A stretch of DNA of 35,547 bases from Acidimicrobiaceae bacterium (GCA_003160115.1 PLQL01000013.1:1-35547); one strand, 5' to 3'. Shown: positions 15,531 through 23,473, counted from the stretch's first letter. Notes: generated by a model not told the origin, from the letters alone. Numbers and translations are program-made.

Positions 15531-16553
15531 GTGACCGAAGATCGCTCGTGCGACAAACGCATCGAGAACGAGCGCGCCTACGCGGCGCTGTCGGGTCTGG
15601 CCATTGGTGACGCGCTGGGCATGCCCACGCAGTCACTGACGCGCGAGGAGATCGTTGCTCAGTTCGAGGTGATACTCACGACATTCCACACCTCGCGCCC
15701 GGATCATCCCTTCGCGCCGGGGCTCGCCGCTGGGACCATCACCGACGACACCGAACAGGCGTTGATACTCGCCGAAGAACTCCTGGCGTCCAGTGAAAAG
15801 TTCGATGTTCGTCACTACGCGCGTCGCCTCGTCCGCTGGGAGCAGGACGTTCGCCAGCGCGGACTTTTGGACCTGCTCGGTCCGTCCACCAAGCTGGCCC
15901 TGGTCAATATCGAATCGGGCGTGGATCCCGCGGTGTCGGGAAGGTCCGGTACGACCAACGGTGCCGCGATGCGCATCGCCCCGGTGGGCATCATTTCATC
16001 GAGCGCCGACGTCGACGCCTTGGTCAACCGCGTGATCGAGGTGAGTGCCCTCACGCACAACACGGCCGTGGCCCTGAGCGGCGCCGCCGCGGTCGCCGCC
16101 ACCATCAGTGCTGGCATCGACGGTGCGTCGTTAGACGATGCGCTCGCCGTGGCGCTGAAAGCGGCCAAAGTGGTCGAAACGAAGTTCGGGGCAAGTGGTG
16201 CAGGCCTCGTCGGCGAGCGCATCCAACAGGCTGTCGCAATAGGACGACGGCTGACGGGCGCCGCACTCATCGAAGCGATCGGCACAGACATCGGGACGAG
16301 TCTCGCCAGTGAGGAGTCCGTACCGGCGGCTTTCGCGGTCATGGTGTCCAATCGTGACGACGGGTGGATGGCTTGTCGCGTCGCCGCGTCGCTCGGCGGC
16401 GACACCGACACGATCGGCGCCATGACTGGCGCCATGAGTGGCGCCCTGCGTGGGCGACACGCGTTCCCGTCGTGGGCCGTCGAAAAAGTCGAGCGTACCA
16501 ATCACCTGGACCTCGCGAGCGTGGCTCGTGAACTTCTCCTCGCACGCCGATAG
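15531..16553 (+). CDS. ADP-ribosylglycohydrolase (DraG/ARH) family protein
   Basis: This 340-residue protein (from the GTG at 15531) has the dimetal motifs of the DraG/ARH fold: GDALGMP near residue 26, TDDTE at 71-75, GRSGTTNGAAMR, and GGDTDTIGAM at 289-298. The family hydrolyses N-glycosidic bonds, classically ADP-ribosyl-arginine, but many members act on other ribosides. The start is uncertain: an in-frame TTG at 15522 is also possible, and an ATG at 15429 would add a basic N-terminus unlike the family. It lies 12 bp before a PfkB kinase gene and opposite an NCS1 permease. This fits a transport, cleavage and phosphorylation route like E. coli YegT/YegU/YegV (inference). Confidence 0.85.
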   Translation: MTEDRSCDKRIENERAYAALSGLAIGDALGMPTQSLTREEIVAQFEVILTTFHTSRPDHPFAPGLAAGTITDDTEQALILAEELLASSEKFDVRHYARRLVRWEQDVRQRGLLDLLGPSTKLALVNIESGVDPAVSGRSGTTNGAAMRIAPVGIISSSADVDALVNRVIEVSALTHNTAVALSGAAAVAATISAGIDGASLDDALAVALKAAKVVETKFGASGAGLVGERIQQAVAIGRRLTGAALIEAIGTDIGTSLASEESVPAAFAVMVSNRDDGWMACRVAASLGGDTDTIGAMTGAMSGALRGRHAFPSWAVEKVERTNHLDLASVARELLLARR

Positions 16554-16565
16554 AGTGAGTCGCAC

Positions 16566-17498
16566 ATGACTTCGTCCCCCCGATTTCTCGGCCTGGACAC
16601 CATCATGATTGACGTGGTCTTGAAAGTGGCCGCGCTGCCCGAGCGGGGATTGGACGAACTCGCAGCCAGTCAACTAGTCACGGCCGGCGGTGGGTTCAAC
16701 GCCCTGAGCGCCGCGGCGCGTCAGGGCATGACGGCCACGTACCTTGGCCAGTTAGGGAGCGGTCCCTTCGCCGACATCGCGCGCCGGGCGCTTCAAGAAG
16801 AGGGGATCGACGCACCCATCGCGCCGAAGACCGACGTCGACCTTGGTTTGTGCCTGGTCCTCGTTGAGCACGACGGCGAACGAACCTTCGTCACGTCTCC
16901 GGGCGCCGAAGGAAGACTTCGAGCGAGCGACTTGGCGGCCGTTGAATTGTTCGACGGGGATGTCCTTTTCATGTCGGGTTACGACTTCGTCTACCCCGAG
17001 ATCGCCGGCGAGGTCATCACGTGGTTGCGCACCCTGTCCGACGCGATCTGCGTCGCCTTCGATCCCGGTCCGCGCGTGATGGACATACCCCTTGAGTTAC
17101 TAAATGAGGTCCTTGCTCGGACCGATTGGTTCTTGTGTAACGCACACGAAGCGAGGTCACTCGCCGGTGATTTCGACGTGAGCCAAGTGGCGCAGCGTTT
17201 GCTCGCGCGCACTGGTCGCCGGGGTGTCGTCATTCGTGACGGAGCCGAAGGCTGCTACGTCGCGCGCACCAAGGAGTCCACCCTGCACGTGCGAGCCGTG
17301 CCCACCGAAGTGGTGGACACCAATGGTGCAGGCGACGTGCACAACGGGGTATTGCTCGCCGAGATATCGCGGGGAACGAACCTGCTGGAGGCGGCGCAGC
17401 GCGCCAACATCGCCGCGTCGATCGCGATTGGTCAGCTGGGTCCCGCGACGTGCCCTGGGCGCGACGTGGTGAGCGCGGCCCTGGCGAAGGTCTACTAG
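16566..17498 (+). CDS. PfkB-family sugar/nucleoside kinase
   Basis: This 310-residue ribokinase-fold protein has the glycine-rich GGGFNALSAAARQG segment (41-54) and the family's second signature VVDTNGAGDVHNGV. The anion hole is GAGD (254-257), with Asp257 as catalytic base. The His after GAGD-V, where many members have Phe, is a subfamily trait. PfkB kinases phosphorylate ribose, nucleosides, pseudouridine, fructose-1-phosphate and similar substrates at a hydroxymethyl group. It starts 12 bp after the DraG-family gene and is surely in the same operon. The pairing suggests it phosphorylates a sugar or nucleoside released or used by that enzyme. The exact substrate is unknown. Confidence 0.88.
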   Translation: MTSSPRFLGLDTIMIDVVLKVAALPERGLDELAASQLVTAGGGFNALSAAARQGMTATYLGQLGSGPFADIARRALQEEGIDAPIAPKTDVDLGLCLVLVEHDGERTFVTSPGAEGRLRASDLAAVELFDGDVLFMSGYDFVYPEIAGEVITWLRTLSDAICVAFDPGPRVMDIPLELLNEVLARTDWFLCNAHEARSLAGDFDVSQVAQRLLARTGRRGVVIRDGAEGCYVARTKESTLHVRAVPTEVVDTNGAGDVHNGVLLAEISRGTNLLEAAQRANIAASIAIGQLGPATCPGRDVVSAALAKVY

Positions 17499-17554
17499 CG
17501 CTTCGTTTGTCGTAACCTCGCCAGTAGTCACGCCTCGAGAGAAAGCTGAGAGAC

Positions 17555-18472
17555 ATGGACCGACTTCGCACACCTGACGATAGGTTCGACGACCTTCCCG
17601 ACTTCCCCTTCGCGGCGCCGTACGCGTTCATCAAGGATCCCAACGGTGGCGAGGACCTGCGCATGGCCTACCTGGACGAGGGACCACGAGACGGCGAGGT
17701 TGTTGTCTTGCTGCACGGCGAGCCCAGCTGGTCCTATTTGTACCGGTTCATGATCCCGGGCCTGGTCGCGCGGGGTCGGCGAGTCGTCGCGCCGGACCTC
17801 GTGGGCTTCGGTCGTTCGGACAAGCCGTCGCTGCGCAGTGATTACACCTACGCCCGTCACGTCGAGTGGACGCGTGAATTGCTGTTCGATCGACTGGACC
17901 TCACGTCGGTCACCCTCTTCGCCCAGGACTGGGGGAGCCTCATCGGACTTCGCCTGGTCGGCGAGCACCCGCAGCGATTCGCGAGGGTCGCCATTGGCAA
18001 CGGTGGCCTGCCGACGGGCGACGAGCCCATGAGCGAGGCCTTCCTCATGTGGCAGGAGTACAGCCAGAATACGCCCGACTTGCACGTGGGTGGCATCGTG
18101 TCGGGTGGTTGCGTGAACCGTCTCGCCCCCGAAGTCGTCGCGGCCTACGACGCACCATTCCCCGACGACTCGTTCAAGGAGGGCGCTCGACAATTCCCGC
18201 TACTCGTGCCGACGTCGCCCGAGGACCCCGCCCACGACGCGAACGTCGCGGCCTGGGCCGTGCTCGCCGCTTTCGACAAGCCCTTCCTCTGCTGCTATTC
18301 GGACAGCGATCCGATCACCAAGGGCGCCGATCGAAAGTTCCTCGCCGTGGTGCCCGGCACGAAGGGTCAAGCCCACGTCACCATCGAAGGCGGGGGGCAC
18401 TTCCTCCAAGAGGAAAGAGGTCCCGAGCTCGCCAGGGTGCTCAACGACTTCGTCGACGCGAACCCCAACTAG
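17555..18472 (+). CDS. Haloalkane dehalogenase (HLD-I type alpha/beta hydrolase)
   Basis: This 305-residue alpha/beta hydrolase has the haloalkane dehalogenase motif set. The oxyanion loop is HGEPSWSYLYR (54-64). DLVGFGRSDKP follows. The nucleophile elbow is AQDWGS, with Asp125 as nucleophile and Trp126 as a halide-stabilising residue. The acid is in YSDSDPITKG (Asp250 or Asp252) and the base is His282 in GGGHFLQEE. An Asp nucleophile followed by Trp separates dehalogenases from the Ser esterases and from most epoxide hydrolases. The enzyme hydrolyses halogenated alkanes to alcohols and halide. Length and spacing are close to DhlA and DmbA. GAGAGA precedes the ATG. Its stop shares a CTAG with the convergent TrmO gene. 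Native substrate unknown. Confidence 0.87.
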   Translation: MDRLRTPDDRFDDLPDFPFAAPYAFIKDPNGGEDLRMAYLDEGPRDGEVVVLLHGEPSWSYLYRFMIPGLVARGRRVVAPDLVGFGRSDKPSLRSDYTYARHVEWTRELLFDRLDLTSVTLFAQDWGSLIGLRLVGEHPQRFARVAIGNGGLPTGDEPMSEAFLMWQEYSQNTPDLHVGGIVSGGCVNRLAPEVVAAYDAPFPDDSFKEGARQFPLLVPTSPEDPAHDANVAAWAVLAAFDKPFLCCYSDSDPITKGADRKFLAVVPGTKGQAHVTIEGGGHFLQEERGPELARVLNDFVDANPN

Positions 18473-18927
18473 AAGTAGTTCTCGCCCAGCTGTTCACTCC
18501 ACGCGGGTACGCGTAGTTTTCCGCGTGGCATGCTCCAGCGAAACACCGGCTTGATGTCGAGCACCGGTGTTCCGTCGATGCCGTCCAGGCCGCGCACCGT
18601 GATCGAACGATCCGTTATTGAGTCGATGGCCACGGTCGTGAGCAGGATGCGGTTCGGGCGGTCCTTGTTTCGTTGGGCGAACACCCCCACGTCGGGCCAC
18701 TCGGCGTTGCCGCGCGGGTGTCGGTGCCACGGCCCCGGTGGGACCTCCTCGGCCCAGTCGGCGTAGAAGACGATCTCGACGTGGCTGAAATCCTCGAGAC
18801 CGCGCAGCGCGTCACCCGGCACGTCCTGGGCGAGCTCGACGGTACTGATGACGTCGTCCCAGTTGTCGTCGAGCGCTTCGCTTCGCTCGTTGCGGATGTA
18901 GGCGATTGATCGCACGACGTGGTTCAT
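18469..18927 (-). CDS. TrmO/TsaA-like tRNA-methyltransferase family protein
   Basis: This 152-residue protein has the UPF0066/TrmO beta-barrel motifs: VRSIAYIRNERSEA at the N-terminus, LRGLEDFSHVEIVFYADW, RNKDRPNRILLTTVAI, and VRGLDGIDGTPVLDIKPV. TrmO uses S-adenosylmethionine to N6-methylate threonylcarbamoyl-adenosine at tRNA position 37. Actinobacterial relatives of this length consist of the catalytic barrel alone, without the C-terminal domain of E. coli TrmO. The stretch EEVPPGPWHRHPRGNAEWPD replaces the shorter loop of E. coli TrmO, so target specificity is uncertain. It is divergent from thymidine kinase. Confidence 0.82.
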   Translation of the reverse strand: MNHVVRSIAYIRNERSEALDDNWDDVISTVELAQDVPGDALRGLEDFSHVEIVFYADWAEEVPPGPWHRHPRGNAEWPDVGVFAQRNKDRPNRILLTTVAIDSITDRSITVRGLDGIDGTPVLDIKPVFRWSMPRGKLRVPAWSEQLGENYF

Positions 18928-19015
18928 GCGAACAATCTAGTGAGGTCCACCAGGCGTACGCCGAGGATCGCCGGGTCCAGAAGGTATCGTGGTTCGGTCA
19001 CGACGAGGGATGGAC

Positions 19016-19606
19016 ATGGCGGAACTGACATTCACCTACGGAACAATGGCGGCCGGCAAGTCGACGTTGGCGCTCCAACTCTGCTGGCAGCTTCGCGAGG
19101 GGCGAAGCGACGTGGCGCTGTGGACGTTCGGGGACCGAAGTGACGATGGCATGGTCACGAGTCGCATCGGCATCGAGGCGCACGCCGAGGCGGTTGCGCC
19201 CGGTTGCGACCTCACCGAGCACGTCGCTCGACTCGTGCGCGAGGGCATGAACATTCTCGTGATCGACGAGGTGCAGTTCGCAAGCGTCGGGCAAGTCGAT
19301 CAGCTCGCGATGGCCGTCGACGACGACCAGATCGACGTGCACGCCTTTGGACTCTCGGCGGATTTTCTCCTCAACGTGTTCCCCGGTTCGGCACGGCTGT
19401 TCGCCATCGCCGACTGGGCCCACGAACTTCCCCTCACCTCATCGTGTTGGTGCGGCGCCAAAGGTCGCTGCAACGCGAGGATCGTCAACGGGGTCGTGGC
19501 GCGCGAGGGCAACCAGTTCGTGACCGGTGACGTCGTGCGCGGTGTCGTGCACTACCAGGTGTTGTGCCGCAAGCACTACCGGGTCGGGAAACTTGGACCG
19601 ATCTAG
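19016..19606 (+). CDS. tdk: Thymidine kinase (type II)
   Basis: This 196-residue protein phosphorylates thymidine to dTMP in the salvage pathway. The P-loop is GTMAAGKST (residues 9-17). The Walker B and catalytic Glu are in VIDEVQF (Glu85). The lasso region follows, and a zinc-type Cys cluster lies at CWCGAKGRC (144-152) and CRKH (184-187). The first pair is CxC rather than CxxC, as in other actinobacterial forms. I chose the ATG at 19016, with AGG 7 nt upstream; in-frame starts at 19010 and 18989 would add a few residues that do not fit the family opening. It is convergent with phosphofructokinase, 13 bp apart. Confidence 0.9.
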   Translation: MAELTFTYGTMAAGKSTLALQLCWQLREGRSDVALWTFGDRSDDGMVTSRIGIEAHAEAVAPGCDLTEHVARLVREGMNILVIDEVQFASVGQVDQLAMAVDDDQIDVHAFGLSADFLLNVFPGSARLFAIADWAHELPLTSSCWCGAKGRCNARIVNGVVAREGNQFVTGDVVRGVVHYQVLCRKHYRVGKLGPI

Positions 19607-19619
19607 GAACTGGTTCCTT

Positions 19620-20651
19620 CTAGAAGAACGCGGCGCACAGGTCGTAGAGCTCGCGCGGAACCTTGCGCTGGCCCGTGGCGACCGTGGAGAGTGGCGCGAG
19701 TTCGACTTGGTTGCCCTGGACGACCGGGATCATGCCGAACTTGCCCGCGACCACCGCGTCGTAGGCGGCGGCGCCGACGCGCGTGGCCCAGATACGGTCG
19801 TAGGCACTAGGACTTCCCCCGCGTTGGAGGTGCCCGAGAACCGTCGTGCGAACTTCGAAGCCACCGTGGGCGTCAATCTGGGCGGCGACGAATTGGCCGA
19901 CGCCCCTCGTGGCGAGTCGCACGCCGCCGATGCCCTCGGTGGAGACCTCGTCGTGCACCGCACAGCCAAGCGTCTCGAGGTTGATGCCCTCGGCCACGAC
20001 GACGATTGAGAACGCGTTGTTCGAACTGCGCCGCTTCACCAAGTGCGCGATGATCTGATCCATGGTGAGGGGGAATTCTGGAATGACAATAAGGTCCGCG
20101 CCGCCCGCGAGGCCCCCCATCGCCGCGACCCAGCCCGTCGCTCGTCCCATGGTCTCGACCACCATCACCCGGTGGTGTGAGGCGGCGGTCGTGTACAACC
20201 GGTCGAGGGATTCGGCCACGATGCTCACCGCAGTGTCAAAGCCAATGCAGTAGTCCGTACCCACCAGGTCGTTGTCCAGGGTCTTGGGTACGCCGATGAC
20301 CGGCGCGCCGCGCTCGGCCAGCCAATTGGAGATCTGCTGGGTGCCGTCGCCGCCGATGGCGACGAGGGCGTCGAGGTGTCGGCCCAGCGCGTCGAGGACC
20401 CGTTCACGTCCGCCCTTGGGGTCGTCGAGGTTGTAGCGAGCCGTGCCGAGCAGGGTGCCGCCCTGTCCGACGATGCCGCTCAGTTCTTCGGGGGCGAGCG
20501 CCCGTCCCGAGTAATCGCCCGCGAGCCCGGCCCAGCCGTTAGCGATGCCTATTAATTCGTGCCCGTCGCGAAAGGCCATCATGCCCAGCCCGCGGATCGC
20601 CGCGTTCAGACCAGGCGCATCGCCACCAGCGGTAAGAACACCTATGCGCAT
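19620..20651 (-). CDS. pfkA: 6-phosphofructokinase (ATP-type, group III features)
   Basis: This 343-residue protein starts at the ATG at 20651 with the family opening MRIGVLTAGGDAPGLNAAIRG; a longer frame to 20711 adds non-homologous sequence. It phosphorylates fructose 6-phosphate in glycolysis. The donor-site motif is GGDGT (Gly103), as in ATP enzymes; PPi enzymes have Asp there. The catalytic segment is PKTLDNDL with Lys123, as in PPi and group III enzymes. This Gly plus Lys combination is known from ATP-dependent actinobacterial PFKs. MGRATG and the substrate-site GHLQRGGSPSAYDR are intact. ATP use is therefore the better call. Confidence 0.92.
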   Translation of the reverse strand: MRIGVLTAGGDAPGLNAAIRGLGMMAFRDGHELIGIANGWAGLAGDYSGRALAPEELSGIVGQGGTLLGTARYNLDDPKGGRERVLDALGRHLDALVAIGGDGTQQISNWLAERGAPVIGVPKTLDNDLVGTDYCIGFDTAVSIVAESLDRLYTTAASHHRVMVVETMGRATGWVAAMGGLAGGADLIVIPEFPLTMDQIIAHLVKRRSSNNAFSIVVVAEGINLETLGCAVHDEVSTEGIGGVRLATRGVGQFVAAQIDAHGGFEVRTTVLGHLQRGGSPSAYDRIWATRVGAAAYDAVVAGKFGMIPVVQGNQVELAPLSTVATGQRKVPRELYDLCAAFF

Positions 20652-20770
20652 CAAAGCCTGCCTTGAACGAGAACGTTCCCCCATGGGTACTTTAGGCCAG
20701 ATTCGCGACAAATTATTAATCCACCACGACCATCGACGACCCGAAGAGGCTGAGCATCCATAATTGCTCG

Positions 20771-20941
20771 ATGGACGACGCCCAAACCCTCGCGAATGGC
20801 GAGAGTTCGCGACTCGAAGCCGAGCGCACCAGTCGCTTCGCCACCTTCGAGGAGTGTCCGCTGTGTGGGTCGGTCCTCGGCGCCGAGCACGCCCATTTCC
20901 GGTGCGGGTCCTGCGGGTGGCGCGACAGCTGTTGTGACTGA
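20771..20941 (+). CDS. Small zinc-ribbon protein (56 residues)
   Basis: An ATG at 20771 opens a 56-codon frame ending in TGA at 20941. The N-terminal ~27 residues are polar (MDDAQTLANGESSRLEAERT). The C-terminal half is a four-Cys zinc ribbon: CPLCGSVLG, then HAHFRCGSCGW, ending in RDSCCD. The spacing CxxC-14-CxxC is right for one bound zinc. Codon use matches neighbouring genes, and the Cys pattern is unlikely in random sequence. There is no clear Shine-Dalgarno, and the gene lies in the 475-bp interval between pfkA and pstS. The function is not known to me; nucleic acid or protein binding would be guesses. Confidence 0.65.
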   Translation: MDDAQTLANGESSRLEAERTSRFATFEECPLCGSVLGAEHAHFRCGSCGWRDSCCD

Positions 20942-20980
20942 GAATCCCCTGATTCGCTAGGTTTCAGAACTTCCTCAACA

Positions 20981-21100
20981 TTTCACTTTGAACCTTCGCG
21001 GGCGTCACGCCCCGTTCACTTTCCATTCCTAAGTTCGTCTATGGCAAAAAGATTCGCTCACGGCGTAGGTCGTTCGCAGTTCACTTAGCCATCAACGAAT
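20981..21100 (+). promoter_or_regulatory. Candidate PHO box (11-bp-phased repeats) upstream of pstS
   Basis: From 20981 to 21046 six successive 11-nt units can be laid out with TC or a near match at their third and fourth bases, including TTTCACTTTGA, CGTCACGCCCC, GTTCACTTTCC and ATTCCTAAGTT. A second cluster (about 21068-21100) has GTTCACTTAGC flanked by GGTCGTTCGCA and CATCAACGAAT. Streptomyces PhoP binds 11-nt direct repeats starting GTTCACC, so these are candidate phosphate-response operators. This is a match by eye, not by a scored matrix. Confidence 0.45.
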
Positions 21101-21126
21101 CACTTTCTTTAGGAGGAAAGTTCAGA

Positions 21127-22449
21127 ATGAATAAGACACTCAGGTCAATGACGGCAGCGACGCTGACCGTCGCTGGTCTGCTCGCGGTGGTCAGTTTGCC
21201 CGCCGCAGCTACAGCCAAACCCAAAGTCAAACCGCACACTTGTTACGAGTTGACCGCTACGGCACTGAAGACCGCTCGGGTTACCACGAAGGCCTGCCCG
21301 AAGGGTTTCACGGTGACCAAGCCGAGTCTCCAGGGCACGGGTATCGCCGGCGACACGGACCTCAATGTTCCCGGCACCGCTTCATTAGCGATCAACGGTT
21401 CATCCTTTGACGCACCCGAAGTGGGCGCCACAACGAGTGGCTCGAGCGCCTACAGCGCCGGTGGCAAAGTCTCGTTCAGTTCCTACCCGGCCGCGGGTTC
21501 GGGCACCGGACGCACCGACATCACGAACGGATCGGTCAACATCGGCTTCTCCGACCAGCCCATGACGCCCACGGCGGGCACGCTACCCAGTGGCGCGACC
21601 GAGGCAAACTACGCCCAAGTGCCCTACATCCTGGGTGGCGGCGTGGTTGGTTACAACCTCGGTGCGGGATTTGACAACGTCAAGTTGACCGCAGCCGAAG
21701 TCGCCGCCATCTACAACGGCACGGTCACGCAGTGGTCGGACCCGACGATCGTGGCGACCAACGGTGGTGCGAGCTCGGGCGTTGGTAAGGCACTCGCGGC
21801 CCTCGGCACCAATAACGAGTCGCGTGACACGATCAAGGTCATCTACCGTGGCGCGAGTTCGGGCACGACCTACGCCTTCACCGACTGGTTGCACCAGGCC
21901 GGTAACGCGACCCAGAATGCCAGTGGCAACGTCATGGAAGGCACTGGCGCAGCGTGGGGTGCCACCAACGTCCTGGCCGCTGCGAACAACGCGGCCTTGG
22001 CCCAGGACATCGTCAACACCCTGGGATCGATTGGTTACGTCGAGTACAGCTACGTGCTCATCCCGGGCAACGACGCCATTCAGACGGCTTCGCTGCAGGA
22101 CAAGAACGGTCAGTGGCTCCAGCCGACCTTGGCCGAGATCGCCAACGCGGCTTCCGCGGCCGGTACGCACATCACCCCCGACAGCTTCTCGATCGTGAAC
22201 GAGCCCGGCAACAACGTGTGGCCGTTCGCTACCTACAGCTGGGCTCTCGTTCTGAAGGCTCAGCCGAATGAGGCGACCGGCGAAGCCGTCGTGAAGTACC
22301 TCGACTGGGAGACGCACTACGCCCAGAACCGGGGGATCGCTCAGGGCGAGGGTTACGTGCCCCTGCCCGCCGCGGTCCAGGCGTACGCTCGCGCGCAGTT
22401 GCAGCAGGTCACCTACAACGGCACGGTTCTGTTGAACCAGGCGTCGTAG
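21127..22449 (+). CDS. pstS: Phosphate-binding protein of the Pst ABC transporter
   Basis: This 440-residue extracellular protein binds inorganic phosphate for the Pst importer. It has a signal peptide (cleavage near AAATA-KP, residue 30). An N-terminal extension with Cys39 and Cys57 follows. The PstS core starts near residue 83: GSSFDAPEV, GSGTGRTDITNGSVNIGFSD, YRGASSGTTYAFTDWL, and the C-terminal WPFATYSWALV. The phosphate-contact segments are intact. Unlike most Gram-positive PstS proteins, it has no lipobox Cys at the cleavage site, so membrane retention is unclear. AGGAGG lies 9 nt before the ATG. It is the first gene of pstSCAB and follows a candidate PHO box. Confidence 0.92.
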   Translation: MNKTLRSMTAATLTVAGLLAVVSLPAAATAKPKVKPHTCYELTATALKTARVTTKACPKGFTVTKPSLQGTGIAGDTDLNVPGTASLAINGSSFDAPEVGATTSGSSAYSAGGKVSFSSYPAAGSGTGRTDITNGSVNIGFSDQPMTPTAGTLPSGATEANYAQVPYILGGGVVGYNLGAGFDNVKLTAAEVAAIYNGTVTQWSDPTIVATNGGASSGVGKALAALGTNNESRDTIKVIYRGASSGTTYAFTDWLHQAGNATQNASGNVMEGTGAAWGATNVLAAANNAALAQDIVNTLGSIGYVEYSYVLIPGNDAIQTASLQDKNGQWLQPTLAEIANAASAAGTHITPDSFSIVNEPGNNVWPFATYSWALVLKAQPNEATGEAVVKYLDWETHYAQNRGIAQGEGYVPLPAAVQAYARAQLQQVTYNGTVLLNQAS

Positions 22450-22495
22450 CAGCGTCGTAACGAGCAACTAGGTCAGGAGAAGAGTTCAGTAACGC

Positions 22496-23473
22496 ATGAT
22501 TGAAGAATCGGTCTCCGACCTAGCAATACACGGCCAGGTGGTGGAGGAGTTCGGCTCCTCCACCACCTCGCGCACGTGGTACCACTACGTCTTGCTCGCG
22601 GCATGCGTCGTGTTTGCCGCGGTGTCGGTCGGCTTCGTGGGCTCGATCCTCCAGAAGTCGTTGCCGACCTGGTTGCACCACCCCGCCACGGTCATCACCG
22701 GCAGCGGGTGGCAGTCACCCACCGGTCCCTTTGGCGGACTCGCCATGATCGTGGGAACCCTCGAGACGTCGCTGATCGCTCTGGTGATCGCCGTCCTGAT
22801 CGGGCTCGGCACCTCGATCTCCATCGTCTTTTTCATACCCCGACGCCTGCGTAACATCGTCGCCACGCTGGTCGAACTGCTCGCCGCGGTTCCGAGCATC
22901 GTCTACGGCCTCTGGGGCTACCTGGTCCTCGCGCCGTGGATGTACAAGTCGGTCGACCCCTGGTTAAACTCCTGGCCGTTCGCGCGCACGCTGTTCGGCG
23001 ATCCCAGCCAGCAGTACGGGCCGTCGCTGCTGTTGGCGGCGATTGTCTTGGGCGTCATGATCCTGCCGACTTTCGTGGCGATCAGTCGCGAGGTGATCGC
23101 CGTCGTACCCCAGGACCTCATTGAAGCGAGCCTCTCGCTCGGCGCGACCCGCTGGCAGGTCATCCGCAAAGTGGTACTGCCCACGTCGCGCATCGGGCTG
23201 TTCGGCGCGACGTTCCTCGCTCTCGCTCGCGCGACCGGTGAGACGGTCGCCGTGGCGCTGATCGCCGGTGGCGTCGCCAAGGTGCAGTTCCACCTGCTCG
23301 ATCCCGGCACGTCCATCGCGTCGTGGATCGCCACCGAGTTCGGCGAGGCTCAGGGCAACGAGATCTCGGCGCTGATGGCGCTCGGCGTGCTCTTGATGCT
23401 TCTGAGCTTCAGCCTCTCGCTCGTCAGTCGCTGGCTCGTCAGCCGTCAACGCAAGGTCCTGGCCAAGGTATGA
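22496..23473 (+). CDS. pstC: Phosphate ABC transporter permease PstC
   Basis: This 325-residue membrane protein has about six helices and forms half of the phosphate channel. The permease-ATPase coupling (EAA) motif is EASLSLGATRWQVIRKVVLP. VPSIVYGLWGYLVLAP and ARATGETVAVALIAGG are PstC hallmarks. A cytoplasmic stretch of about 28 residues precedes the first helix. The ATG at 22496 has AGGAGA 15 nt upstream, farther than usual, and an in-frame TAA just before it excludes an earlier start. A perfect 13-bp inverted repeat lies within codons 14-24. The stop overlaps the pstA ATG by 4 bases. Confidence 0.92.
   Translation: MIEESVSDLAIHGQVVEEFGSSTTSRTWYHYVLLAACVVFAAVSVGFVGSILQKSLPTWLHHPATVITGSGWQSPTGPFGGLAMIVGTLETSLIALVIAVLIGLGTSISIVFFIPRRLRNIVATLVELLAAVPSIVYGLWGYLVLAPWMYKSVDPWLNSWPFARTLFGDPSQQYGPSLLLAAIVLGVMILPTFVAISREVIAVVPQDLIEASLSLGATRWQVIRKVVLPTSRIGLFGATFLALARATGETVAVALIAGGVAKVQFHLLDPGTSIASWIATEFGEAQGNEISALMALGVLLMLLSFSLSLVSRWLVSRQRKVLAKV
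22537..22567 (+). promoter_or_regulatory. Perfect 13-bp RNA hairpin at the 5' end of pstC
   Basis: GGTGGTGGAGGAG (22537-22549) and CTCCTCCACCACC (22555-22567) are exact reverse complements around the loop TTCGG. It lies 88 nt after the pstS stop and 41 nt inside pstC. Such a stable GC-rich hairpin could protect the pstS message 3' end or reduce transcription and translation into pstCAB. That would match the higher need for the binding protein. It encodes QVVEEFGSSTT in pstC. Confidence 0.6.

Noticed and set aside
19613-19629. Near-palindrome between thymidine kinase and phosphofructokinase stops, considered as a terminator
   Set aside because: The two arms leave almost no loop and contain one unpaired base. 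The stem would be short and AT-containing.
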